64,000 bases of DNA. It comes from G963665975 sp963665975. GTDB lineage: Bacteria; Bacteroidota; Rhodothermia; Rhodothermales; Bin80. The number at the start of each line of letters is the position of its first letter. Position 1 is the first letter of the stretch. Made by a program: the position numbers and the translations under genes. Below are positions 54,614 through 63,032 of the stretch, in pieces. The notes below the pieces were generated by a model. It did no database searches. It saw only the letters and a program-made list of their open reading frames with translations, and was not told the origin of the DNA. The DNA lies in contig OY762508.1 in the NCBI GenBank assembly GCA_963665975.1, positions 1,178,001-1,242,000 of the forward strand, given 5' to 3'.

Positions 54614-57600
54614 CTACCGAAGGCGCACGAAGCGTCCCACATGCGTCGAGCGACCCTCGAGCGATGTCGCAATCAGACGGTACATGTACAGCCCTGAGGG
54701 CAATGCCGTACCGCTCAGTTCAATGCTTTGCTCCCATCCGGCGATCAGACGCGTCACAGGCACCGTAAGCACGCGCCTGCCCGTCATGTCCATTATTTCA
54801 ACCGTCACGCGGGCCGGCCAGGGAAGATCGAACACCAGGCGGGTCGAATGAAGGAAGGGATTGGGATAGTTGCCATGTACTGTGAATGATTCCGGCAATA
54901 CGTCGCGCTCAGCAGCCACTGGCGAAAACACTTCAACGCTGAATAGCAGACTGTCGGTGGACCCATTTACATCGGTGGCCTTGTACGTGTATGGCGTGGG
55001 GGTCGTTGTGACGACTGTCGGTGTCCCGCTAATAGTTCGCGTGGACGAATCATAAGAGAGTCCTGCAGGCAGTGTGGGAGTCAGCGTATACGCAATCGGC
55101 GCCACGCCGCCGTTGGCTACAGGCAGGACCAGTGGGGCTATTGGCTGCGTGCGCGGAAATGATTGATCTGCAACCGTGTCCAGGAAGGAAACAGCGCTGG
55201 CCACTTCAATGGCGAAGGTCAGGCTTGCGGAAGATCCGGCGTTATCCGTGACGGAGTACGTGTAGGGTGCAGCGGTAGCTACGGCCGTCGGCACACCACT
55301 GATCAACCGGAGAGACTCGTGAAAGACAAGCCCTGCTGGCAACGCCGGCTCCAGCATGTACGTATAGGGTGCCACGCCGCCTGATGCTTCAGGAAGGACA
55401 AGGGCCGCAACAGCCTCGCCTTTTGTGAACGCCTTATCTGAAACGTCACCTGCAAGCTGCAACGCACGACAAGTGGAACCGCTTCTGGTCGGGATGCTAC
55501 TGAGCCACGCCTGGAATTCATCGTCCCGTGGCGCACACAAGTCTTGGCCGCCAAAGATGAAAACTTCAAGACTGTCCAACTGCATGAGGCTCCTCGGCAG
55601 CATACCGGTCAATGCATTGTCACTCAAAGTAAGCTGTTTCAACCGGGTGAGGCTGCCAATTGCGGACGGAATCGCACCAGTCAGGGTATTGCCGTGCAAA
55701 TACAGCCACTCCAACTGCGCGAGGTCGCCGAGTTCGGACGGGATCACACCGGACAAGGAATTTTCGTTCAGTAGCAGCGCTTGCAGTCGCGGGAGACTGC
55801 CAAGTGCAGACGGAATCGCACCGGACAAGGAATTTTCGTTCAGGCGCAGCTCTTGTAGCCCCGTGAGATTGCCTAGTTCGGTCGGGATCACACCAGTCAA
55901 GGAATTTTCGTTCAGGCGCAGCGCCTGCAGCCGCGTGAGATTGCCAAGTGCGGACGGGATCGCACCAGTCAGGGTATTGCCTTGCAAATACAGCCATTGC
56001 AACTGCGTGAGGTTGCCGAGTTCGGACGGGATAGCACCAGCCAAGAAATTGTCATTCAGAAGCAGCACTTGTAACTGCGTGAGTTTGCCTAGTGCGGACG
56101 GGATAGCACCAGCCAAGGAATTTTCGTTCAGGCGCAGCTCTTGTAGCCCCGTGAGATTGCCTAGTTCGGTCGGGATCGCACCGGTCAAGGAATTTTCGTT
56201 CAGGCGCAACTCCTGCAGCCGCGTGAGATTGCCAAGTGCGGTCGGGATCGCACCGGTTAGGGTATTGCCTTGCAAATACAGCGCTTGCAGCCACGCGAAG
56301 TTGCCGAGTTCCGGGGGCAACATCCCCGTGAGATTGTTTTCATGCAACTGCAACTCGGTCAACCAGCCCGCGGTCATACGAACTCCGTACCACGCTGCCA
56401 GCTCTTCCGCACTCGGAACGGTTGTGAATTGCCAATTGGTGGTATTATGCCAATTGTCGCCATCTGTAGCCCTGTACAACGCGCTCAGGCTTCGGTGCAC
56501 CTCTTCTATCCGGTTCACGCGAAACGAAAGCATGTCCGCCTCGTCCACGTGCACGCCTTCCCGAGTGCGCATAAAGAACCGGACGTACCGATTGGCGGGC
56601 GCATCAGTGGTCACCAGAAACTTGAAAATGACCTCGGTCGACTCCCCGCTCGCCAGACGTCCGACATTTACTTCCGACGTGACCATGTCTATGAACGAAA
56701 CCGGCTCTGCCGCCACGAGCCCCACCCTGAGTTGATGGGCGTCGGCTAAATAATTGACCACCGTCGCCGTCACCGTCACCACATCGCCGGAAGCAATTTC
56801 GCCATTACCGTCGTCGTCAATCCACGACCCGCGCTTGAAGCGTACGGCGGGCAAGGTCGGCGCCTGAACGGCCGCCCACGCGTTTACAAACCCGCGCCCA
56901 AGTTGTCCGGCCAGGCCCGGGTTCTCCGCGTCCATGCCTTCGCTGGAAAGCCGCACCTGCTCCCGCAGCGCGTCCGGCGTCAGGTTGGGAAACCTGGTCT
57001 TCACCAGGGCGGCCACACCGGCCGTCAGCGGAGATGAAAAGGATGTACCCTCGACCAGCTTGTACTCATTATTGGACACCGTAGTGACGATGGACACTCC
57101 AGGCGCAAAGACATTTACCAGCTTCCCGTAGTTCGAAAACCTCGCCCTCGTGCGGGTATCTCTTTCTGTTGCGCCCACAGAAAGTACCCGTGGATGACGG
57201 GCAGGATAGAACGGAAACACGTCGTTGCTGAGAGTATGGTTACCGGCCCCTGCCACGACGAGGGCGCCCAGGTCCGTGGCCAGGTTCAGCGTTTCATCAA
57301 TGGATCTGAAGGATGCGTCGTTTCTCGCCAGACCCACCCAACTCACATTGATGATATCCGCCCCATTGGCAGCAGCATAAAGAATGCCTGCGTAACCAAA
57401 GCAAATAAACTCACTTTCCGCGCATCCCGCATTTATATGCATTAAGTCTGCATTCCAGGCCGCACCTGCTACACCCACATTATTGTCGGTCACTGCATTT
57501 GCCGCTCCCGCGACGGCAGTGCCGTGGAAGGCATTCAGAGGCGTCTCCGGCAACCCCATCGGATCGTTGTCTGTGTCAATGCCGTTGGCAAAGTTGACGC

Positions 57601-58273
57601 CATGCACATCATCGATGAACCCGTTGCCGTCGTCATCCACGCCGTTGCCCGCAACTTCGCCCTGATTGGTCCACACGTTGGCGAGAAGATCTTCGTGACG
57701 CCATTCTCCACCTCCGTCCACAACTGCTATAACGACCCGTGGCGAACGGCTTTGACTCTTGACCGCATCCCAGGCTTCCGGAAGACGCAGGTGCCTGAGA
57801 TACATCTGCTGGCTGAACCAGGTATCGTCGGGGACAACTGATGCCCAAGTGCCCGATGCAAGCGTGCGGTTGATGAGTACAGGTTCGGCATAGACCACGC
57901 CGGGCGCAGCAGCCAGATCTCCGGCTACCTGTTCGGGGATAGCACTGGCATGGTAGCGTACATAGTACGTGCGGCGCAGCGCCATCAGGTTGCGCCGGGT
58001 CTTTGGCGTTGGTTGCACGTGATCCAAAAACGGATACACGCGCTCAATCAGGTATACGCCGTACTGAGCAGCCCTGCCATCAAACTCCTGCAGCCCGGTC
58101 GTGCGGGATTTGTTCGCAATGAAGACATCAGGCGCAAACTGTACCACTACCACGTGGTTCGCATAATCGGAACGGTCCTGAGCCACAGCGATTGGTACAG
58201 CCCAGACAGAGGCCCAGGCAAACAGCAATGCGGTCAGGCTCCACCCATCAAGTTTACCGGCAAACTCGTCCAT
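54614..58273 (-). CDS. Secreted subtilisin-like (S8) protease with LRRs and a T9SS sorting domain
   Basis: 1,219 residues from the ATG at 58273, followed by a signal peptide ending VPIAVAQ; the frame is open upstream to 58507. Order: propeptide region (about 30-150); S8 catalytic domain with Asp in VVDGGGEWRHEDL, His in HGTAVAGA and Ser in GTSFSSPLTAG (about 155-480); a beta-sandwich domain; eleven 24-residue leucine-rich repeats of the LxxLxLxxNxLxGxIP type (about 635-900); two putative Ig (He_PIG-like) domains ending ISGVPT and ISGTPT; and a C-terminal Por-secretion sorting domain (NYPNPF...VEIMDMTGRRV...LPSGLYMYRL). Probably exported by Sec and then T9SS to the surface, where the LRR part would bind a partner. 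Confidence 0.9.
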   Translation of the reverse strand: MDEFAGKLDGWSLTALLFAWASVWAVPIAVAQDRSDYANHVVVVQFAPDVFIANKSRTTGLQEFDGRAAQYGVYLIERVYPFLDHVQPTPKTRRNLMALRRTYYVRYHASAIPEQVAGDLAAAPGVVYAEPVLINRTLASGTWASVVPDDTWFSQQMYLRHLRLPEAWDAVKSQSRSPRVVIAVVDGGGEWRHEDLLANVWTNQGEVAGNGVDDDGNGFIDDVHGVNFANGIDTDNDPMGLPETPLNAFHGTAVAGAANAVTDNNVGVAGAAWNADLMHINAGCAESEFICFGYAGILYAAANGADIINVSWVGLARNDASFRSIDETLNLATDLGALVVAGAGNHTLSNDVFPFYPARHPRVLSVGATERDTRTRARFSNYGKLVNVFAPGVSIVTTVSNNEYKLVEGTSFSSPLTAGVAALVKTRFPNLTPDALREQVRLSSEGMDAENPGLAGQLGRGFVNAWAAVQAPTLPAVRFKRGSWIDDDGNGEIASGDVVTVTATVVNYLADAHQLRVGLVAAEPVSFIDMVTSEVNVGRLASGESTEVIFKFLVTTDAPANRYVRFFMRTREGVHVDEADMLSFRVNRIEEVHRSLSALYRATDGDNWHNTTNWQFTTVPSAEELAAWYGVRMTAGWLTELQLHENNLTGMLPPELGNFAWLQALYLQGNTLTGAIPTALGNLTRLQELRLNENSLTGAIPTELGNLTGLQELRLNENSLAGAIPSALGKLTQLQVLLLNDNFLAGAIPSELGNLTQLQWLYLQGNTLTGAIPSALGNLTRLQALRLNENSLTGVIPTELGNLTGLQELRLNENSLSGAIPSALGSLPRLQALLLNENSLSGVIPSELGDLAQLEWLYLHGNTLTGAIPSAIGSLTRLKQLTLSDNALTGMLPRSLMQLDSLEVFIFGGQDLCAPRDDEFQAWLSSIPTRSGSTCRALQLAGDVSDKAFTKGEAVAALVLPEASGGVAPYTYMLEPALPAGLVFHESLRLISGVPTAVATAAPYTYSVTDNAGSSASLTFAIEVASAVSFLDTVADQSFPRTQPIAPLVLPVANGGVAPIAYTLTPTLPAGLSYDSSTRTISGTPTVVTTTPTPYTYKATDVNGSTDSLLFSVEVFSPVAAERDVLPESFTVHGNYPNPFLHSTRLVFDLPWPARVTVEIMDMTGRRVLTVPVTRLIAGWEQSIELSGTALPSGLYMYRLIATSLEGRSTHVGRFVRLR
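55590..56390 (-). repeat. Leucine-rich repeat array with a 288-bp higher-order unit
   Basis: Eleven 72-bp LRR units. Every fourth unit is alike: the segment beginning GGTATTGC recurs at 56261, 55973 and 55685, exactly 288 bp apart. Units 2-5, 6-9 and 10 onward thus look like copies of a four-LRR block. Confidence 0.85.
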
Positions 58274-58392
58274 CAAGCTATGTCTCACTTGAAATACGCC
58301 CCATGATACGAAACAGGGCCGGACAAGTCTTACCTGCAACAGATTCGCCCCCGGTGCGGGACCGAAGCACGTCCGGAAACCGCTCCACCGAC

Positions 58393-58608
58393 ATGCTGCC
58401 ACCGACCGAGATCGATCAGACCATCGTAATGGCCATGGAGGGTGGTGACGTGATGGGTATGCAAGAATGCGCCGGGGAAGTCGTCCAGCGCTTCGGCTAC
58501 AAGTCACCCAGTGCGCAGATGCGTACCCCGGTCGAAGAGCGGATTAGGCGGCTGCTGGCCGACGGCGCCATCATTGGCGTACAGGACGACCGCGCCATTT
58601 CGGAATGA
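58393..58608 (+). CDS. Hypothetical small protein
   Basis: 71 residues from the ATG at 58393, not recognised. The C-terminal half (TPVEERIRRLLADGAIIG) looks like a helix-wing element of a small DNA-binding or adaptor protein. It is divergent from the S8 protease by 119 bases. An alternative is a chance frame, since no good ribosome binding site is seen. Confidence 0.45.
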   Translation: MLPPTEIDQTIVMAMEGGDVMGMQECAGEVVQRFGYKSPSAQMRTPVEERIRRLLADGAIIGVQDDRAISE

Positions 58609-58665
58609 AAAGGGATTTGACGCCATTGGCGCGCCTGCGCAGAAGTGCCGGGCTCCTTCGTCCCG

Positions 58666-58959
58666 CTATTGCAGGGTCACAACTACCGCATTCTCTTCGT
58701 CGCCGGTCGTCACCTCCACTTCAATCTCCGTTTCCTCGTTAAGCCGCACCTCGCTGTCGCCTTCAAAGGGCAGAACCACCGGATGCACCAACACGTCCTC
58801 GGAGTGCCAGCCATGGTGCGGACACCAGACCATCTGGTTCTCGTGATTCGAGGTTCGATCGTGCAGGAACAGAAGGAAATTGGCGCCGAACAGCAGCGCC
58901 GCAAGACAGGCCAACCAGGGTACAAGCGTCGTGTGCGTGCCGTGCAGTGTCTTCTTCAT
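58666..58959 (-). CDS. Hypothetical single-pass membrane protein
   Basis: 97 residues, not recognised. A positively charged N-terminus (MKKTLHGTHT) precedes one membrane helix (PWLACLAALLFGANFLLFL), then a His/Cys-containing stretch (WCPHHGWHSEDVLVHP) and an acidic, beta-rich tail. The layout and composition look like a real small envelope protein. It lies 126 bases downstream of hisF on the same strand, so it may be cotranscribed with the histidine cluster without any known functional link. Confidence 0.6.
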   Translation of the reverse strand: MKKTLHGTHTTLVPWLACLAALLFGANFLLFLHDRTSNHENQMVWCPHHGWHSEDVLVHPVVLPFEGDSEVRLNEETEIEVEVTTGDEENAVVVTLQ

Positions 58960-59085
58960 CTATGATCCTCGTGCAAGTGAGGTGGCCGCCTGTGCCATGG
59001 TCTACGTTCCCGGCGAGAAAAGATGCACAAACCCGCCTCACTCACAACGACGGACCAAATCCATTATTGCATTCAATTCGGCACC

Positions 59086-59859
59086 CTATCCTTCGAGGCG
59101 CACGCGTAGGCCAACATTCTGCAAATATCGCTTAGCTTCGGCAATGGTATACTCGCGAAAATGAAAAATTGACGCAGCCAATACCGCGTCCGCCCGCCCT
59201 ATGCGAAGCCCGTCGCGGAGATGTTCAAGATTGCCGGCGCCACCCGATGCGATCACCGGGATAGAAATTCGCTCGTCGAGCGCTTGCAACAGATCCAGGT
59301 CGTATCCCTGTCTGGTTCCGTCACGATCCATCGAGGTCACGAGCAGCTCACCCGCGCCCCGCTCCTGAGATTCAGCCGCCCATTCCAGCGCGTCCAGGCC
59401 GGTTGCCTTGCGGCCGCCGTGCACGTACACCTGCCAGGTGAGAGGCGTACCTGGCATACGCTTGGCGTCAATAGCCACTACCATACACTGGGAACCGAAT
59501 GATTCCGAGCCCCGCGTAATCAGATCCGGATCCCGAATCGCTGCGGAGTTGACAGAAACCTTGTCCGCACCGGCATGGAGCATCGCCCGAATATCTTCAA
59601 TACTTCTCAGCCCCCCACCTACTGTGAGCGGGATGAATACCTCTTCCGCCGTGCGCCGCACGACATCGTGCATGATGTCTCGCTGTTCGTGCGTAGCCGT
59701 AATGTCCAGAAAGACGAGCTCGTCAGCACCGGCAGCATCATAGAAGTGGGCCTGCTCCACGGGATCACCGGCATCCACCAACCCCACGAAGTTGACTCCC
59801 TTGACCACGCGCCCGCGATCCACGTCCAGGCACGGTATGATGCGTTTGGCTACAGACAC
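59086..59859 (-). CDS. hisF: Imidazole glycerol phosphate synthase, cyclase subunit
   Basis: 257 residues, the normal length. Forms IGP and AICAR with HisH. TIM-barrel motifs: RIIPCLDVDRGRVVKG with catalytic Asp11, FLDITATHE, TVGGGLRSIEDI, GADKVSVNSAA, VVAIDAKR with the second catalytic Asp, and VIASGGAGNLEHL. It overlaps the hisA end by 10 bases and is the last histidine gene of the leftward cluster. Confidence 0.97.
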   Translation of the reverse strand: MSVAKRIIPCLDVDRGRVVKGVNFVGLVDAGDPVEQAHFYDAAGADELVFLDITATHEQRDIMHDVVRRTAEEVFIPLTVGGGLRSIEDIRAMLHAGADKVSVNSAAIRDPDLITRGSESFGSQCMVVAIDAKRMPGTPLTWQVYVHGGRKATGLDALEWAAESQERGAGELLVTSMDRDGTRQGYDLDLLQALDERISIPVIASGGAGNLEHLRDGLRIGRADAVLAASIFHFREYTIAEAKRYLQNVGLRVRLEG

Positions 59860-60641
59860 GAAGATATTGCGCTATTGGAGTCGTTGACGCCGGAGTCGGC
59901 ATTCGCATCTCGCATCTGCCACAGCTCCTGCAATGGCAAGCGATTCTCATAGAGCGCTCGACCGACAATCACCGAATCAACACGATACGGCTGCAGCGTT
60001 TCGATCTTCTCGAGGTCTGCGCGGCATCCGACACCGCCCGATGCCGTGATCATCAGCTTGTTCAGGTGGCGACCGAGATCCTTGTAGGCAGCCACATTCG
60101 GACCCTCCATGGTCCCGTCGCGGCTGATGTCGGTGTACACGATACGACGGACGCCGCGCGCTTCCATGTCGAGCGCAAGATCTACGGCGTCCGTGCCGCT
60201 GCCTTCCGTCCATCCCTCCACGCGGACCTCGCCACCCTTGGCGTCAATGCCTACAACGATGCGGGCTGCAGAATATCGTTCTACGGCCTCCGACACCAGG
60301 TCGGGATCCTGCACGGCCGCGGTTCCAAGAATCACCCTTGCCACGCCCAGGGCTAACACGGCATCTATGTCATTGAGGCTTCGAATGCCCCCTCCGACCT
60401 GCACCGGAATTGCAACGGCCTCGCAAATGCGGGCGATTTCAGTCCGGTTATCCGGGTGGCCAGGCGAGCCTCCGCGTGCGGCGTCCAGGTCCACGACATG
60501 CACATAGCGTGCGTGGTGCTCCTGCCAGCGCCGGGCCATACGCGCCGGGTCGTTGGCATAGACCGTTTCGTGCGCATAGGATCCCTGGAGGAGACGGACA
60601 CACCGGCCTCCCAATACATCGATTGCCGGAATTACGAGCAT
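59850..60641 (-). CDS. hisA: 1-(5-phosphoribosyl)-5-[(5-phosphoribosylamino)methylideneamino]imidazole-4-carboxamide isomerase
   Basis: 263 residues from the ATG at 60641; the frame extends to 60737 but that part overlaps hisH. ProFAR isomerase of histidine synthesis. Motifs: LVIPAIDVLGGRCVRL with the catalytic Asp, VQVGGGIRSLNDI, VILGTAAVQDP, VVGIDAKGG, YTDISRDGTMEGPN with the second Asp, and ITASGGVGC. It lies 22 bases downstream of hisH and overlaps hisF. Confidence 0.97.
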   Translation of the reverse strand: MLVIPAIDVLGGRCVRLLQGSYAHETVYANDPARMARRWQEHHARYVHVVDLDAARGGSPGHPDNRTEIARICEAVAIPVQVGGGIRSLNDIDAVLALGVARVILGTAAVQDPDLVSEAVERYSAARIVVGIDAKGGEVRVEGWTEGSGTDAVDLALDMEARGVRRIVYTDISRDGTMEGPNVAAYKDLGRHLNKLMITASGGVGCRADLEKIETLQPYRVDSVIVGRALYENRLPLQELWQMRDANADSGVNDSNSAISSCL

Positions 60642-60663
60642 TGTGACATAGACTGACGCAGGA

Positions 60664-61296
60664 TTAAAGACGGGCAAAGTTTTCCAGAATACGCAGTCCG
60701 TTATGTTGACTCTTCTCCGGATGAAACTGGACGCCAAACACGTTCTCGCGCGCTACAATGGCCGCAAAATCCAATCCGTAATTCGCCGTAGCCAGGACAT
60801 CGGAAGCCTTTTCGGCGACAGCATGGTAGGAGTGCACAAAATAGCAGTGATCCCCGGTCTCAATACCGCGAAGCAGCGGCGATGCATAGCGCGGACTCAA
60901 CGAGTTCCAGCCCATATGCGGCACCTTCAGGCGCGGGCTTCCGTTGGCGCCCACCGCTGCATAGGAAGACTTGAACCGGACCACCCTTCCCGGCAACATG
61001 CCCAGCCCGCGGTGCGGACCGAGCTCTTCGCCGACCTCGAACAACATCTGCATCCCCACGCACACACCCAGAAACGGCGCGCCGCGACGCACTGCCTCCC
61101 GTATGGGCTGTTCCAGCCCGCGACGCCGCACTTCGTCCACGCACGCACCAAACGCTCCCACTCCCGGAAGCACCAGGTGATCGGCTGCGGAAACAGCCTC
61201 CGCCCGATCCGTACGCAATACCTTTTGCCCGACGCGCTCGAAGGCCTTCTCTATCGAGCGCAAATTGCCGATGCCATAGTCAATGATCGTGATCAT
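60664..61296 (-). CDS. hisH: Imidazole glycerol phosphate synthase, glutaminase subunit
   Basis: 210 residues. Class I glutamine amidotransferase that supplies ammonia to HisF. Motifs: IIDYGIGNLRSIEKA, LPGVGAFGACVDEV (oxyanion), the nucleophile Cys in FLGVCVGMQMLF, PHMGWNSL, YFVHSYHA, and the catalytic His/Glu in FGVQFHPEKSQ. It starts 8 bases after the proC stop and is followed by hisA. Confidence 0.97.
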   Translation of the reverse strand: MITIIDYGIGNLRSIEKAFERVGQKVLRTDRAEAVSAADHLVLPGVGAFGACVDEVRRRGLEQPIREAVRRGAPFLGVCVGMQMLFEVGEELGPHRGLGMLPGRVVRFKSSYAAVGANGSPRLKVPHMGWNSLSPRYASPLLRGIETGDHCYFVHSYHAVAEKASDVLATANYGLDFAAIVARENVFGVQFHPEKSQHNGLRILENFARL

Positions 61297-61304
61297 GACA
61301 GCCG

Positions 61305-62132
61305 CTATTCGTTGACCTCACTCAACTCCTTGGAGCGCTGCGTAGCCGTGGCGACCGCGTTGATGAACATGGTCCGCAGTCCGTGGGACTCCAGTTCCGC
61401 GATCGCCGCGATGGCAGTGCCGCCCGGCGTGGTCACTTCGTCCCGGAGGATGGCCGGATGCTTGCCCGTCTTCAGGACGAGCTTCGATGCCCCCAGCAGC
61501 GTCTGCGCCGCAAGGCGATACGCCGTGGTCCGCGGCAAGCCCTGCTTGACCCCGGCATCCGTCAGCGCTTCGACCAGCATGTACACATAAGCGGGACCAC
61601 TGCCACTCAGCCCCGTGACGGCATCCATCAAGTACTCCGGCACGACCTCCACTGTGCCCACGGCCTCGAACATGTGCCGGACGACTTCCATATGCGCAAG
61701 CGTGGCCATCTTGCCTCCCGCAATTGCGGTGGCCCCCTCGTCTACGAGCATCGGCGTGTTGGGCATCGTGCGGACGATCGGCAACGGACGACCGAAGGCG
61801 CTCAACAGGGTTTCGGTGGTGATCCCCGCAAGTACGGATACGATGAGCGCATCCGGGCGCACATGGTCCCTGATTTCCTTGATGATCGCCGTGACATTCT
61901 GCGGCTTGACTGCGAGAACGACAATGGAGGCTCCGTCCACGGCCGCCACGTTGTCGGTGCCTGTATGAATGCCGGAAAAAATCTCGTTGATTTCCACCAG
62001 TGCGGACGCGTTGCGCCGCGTGGCGCGAATGCATTCCGGTGACACATATTTTCCACGAAAGAGTCCCCCGATAAGAGCTCGTCCGATGTTGCCAATCCCG
62101 ATAACCGCAATCGTTTGTTTACTCAGCGTCAT
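61305..62132 (-). CDS. proC: Pyrroline-5-carboxylate reductase
   Basis: 275 residues. Last step of proline synthesis. Rossmann motif AVIGIGNIGRALIGGL at the N-terminus, VVLAVKPQNV, IVRTMPNTPMLVDEGATAI, VTGLSGSGPAYVYMLVEAL and the C-terminal signature TTPGGTAIAAIAELE. It is placed between hisB and hisH, only 8 bases from hisH, and so is probably coexpressed with the histidine genes. Confidence 0.96.
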   Translation of the reverse strand: MTLSKQTIAVIGIGNIGRALIGGLFRGKYVSPECIRATRRNASALVEINEIFSGIHTGTDNVAAVDGASIVVLAVKPQNVTAIIKEIRDHVRPDALIVSVLAGITTETLLSAFGRPLPIVRTMPNTPMLVDEGATAIAGGKMATLAHMEVVRHMFEAVGTVEVVPEYLMDAVTGLSGSGPAYVYMLVEALTDAGVKQGLPRTTAYRLAAQTLLGASKLVLKTGKHPAILRDEVTTPGGTAIAAIAELESHGLRTMFINAVATATQRSKELSEVNE

Positions 62133-62195
62133 AACAAGTGTGCACGTTGTGCAGAAGAATCCGGCCCCCTAACCCGCAAGAATATCCCAGGCTCC

Positions 62196-62801
62196 TCAAA
62201 GGCTCCCCTTGGTGGATGGCAGGCGTGCGTGATCATGGCTCCGCGCGACCGCCTTGCTCAAAGCGCGGGCCGCGGCCTTGAAGATGGCCTCGACCTTGTG
62301 ATGCGTATTGGCGCCATAGAGCACGCTGATGTGTAGCGTGCAGGCCGCGTGCTCGGCAACGCTGTACCAGAAATGCCGCACCAGTTCGGTGGCCAGATCA
62401 CCCACGGACGCGCGTGTAAAATCGGCGTCGAAGTGCAGCGTGAACCGACCCGAGAGATCAATCACCGCCCGCGCCAGTGACTCGTCCATTGGCACGAGCG
62501 CATCCCCATACCGCGCGATATAGGCCTTGTCGCCAATCGCCTGCGCCAGGGCCTGGCCCAACGTAATCCCTACGTCCTCTACCGTATGATGATCGTCTAC
62601 GTGCAGGTCTCCCTGGCAGGTAACCGTCAGGTCGAAGCCACTGTGCTTTGCAAACAGATCCAGCATGTGGTCGAGAAAGCCGACCGCCGTACTATTGGCG
62701 TACTGCCCCGAACCGTCCAGATTCAGGCGTACCACAACATTGGTTTCCTTGGTCGTGCGGGTGACCTCCGCGATACGATCGGAGAATTCGGATGCGCTCA
62801 T
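62196..62801 (-). CDS. hisB: Imidazoleglycerol-phosphate dehydratase (monofunctional)
   Basis: 201 residues from the ATG at 62801; an open frame runs on to 63491 but overlaps the divergent metG and lacks a coding signal. Mn-dependent dehydratase of histidine synthesis. Motifs: STAVGFLDHMLDLFAKHSGF, DLHVDDHHTVEDVGITLGQ, DESLARAVIDLSGR, FWYSVAEHAACTLHI and ANTHHKVEAIFKAAARAL. There is no HisN phosphatase domain, unlike in enteric HisB. First gene of the leftward his/pro cluster, 63 bases from proC. Confidence 0.97.
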   Translation of the reverse strand: MSASEFSDRIAEVTRTTKETNVVVRLNLDGSGQYANSTAVGFLDHMLDLFAKHSGFDLTVTCQGDLHVDDHHTVEDVGITLGQALAQAIGDKAYIARYGDALVPMDESLARAVIDLSGRFTLHFDADFTRASVGDLATELVRHFWYSVAEHAACTLHISVLYGANTHHKVEAIFKAAARALSKAVARSHDHARLPSTKGSL

Positions 62802-63014
62802 TGCCTGCCCCACGCTTGGCCAAATGTGGACATAAGGTAGGCAATCACACAACAGACAGCTTTCAAGAAAAGGTGAATGCCCAGTGGAAACGGTGTTGCG
62901 CGGACGAAGGAGCACGCTGCCCCCATGGATCCATGCCCAAACCCCTTTGTACAATGGGCCGGTTGTCGTCGGCCGCTGGCGGCTATACACAATAGAGCCG
63001 CGCACAGCGCACGT

Positions 63015-63022
63015 GGAGGTGA
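63015..63022 (+). promoter_or_regulatory. Strong ribosome binding site of metG
   Basis: GGAGGTGA, a near-perfect Shine-Dalgarno match, 10 bases before the ATG at 63033. It is notable because most genes here lack a clear site. Confidence 0.75.
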
Positions 63023-63032
63023 GACTATCAGT

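Noticed and set aside
55425..56735. Plus-strand open frame of 436 codons antisense to the LRR region
   Set aside because: Its repeats are the reverse of the 72-bp LRR units of the S8 protease, so it is a shadow.
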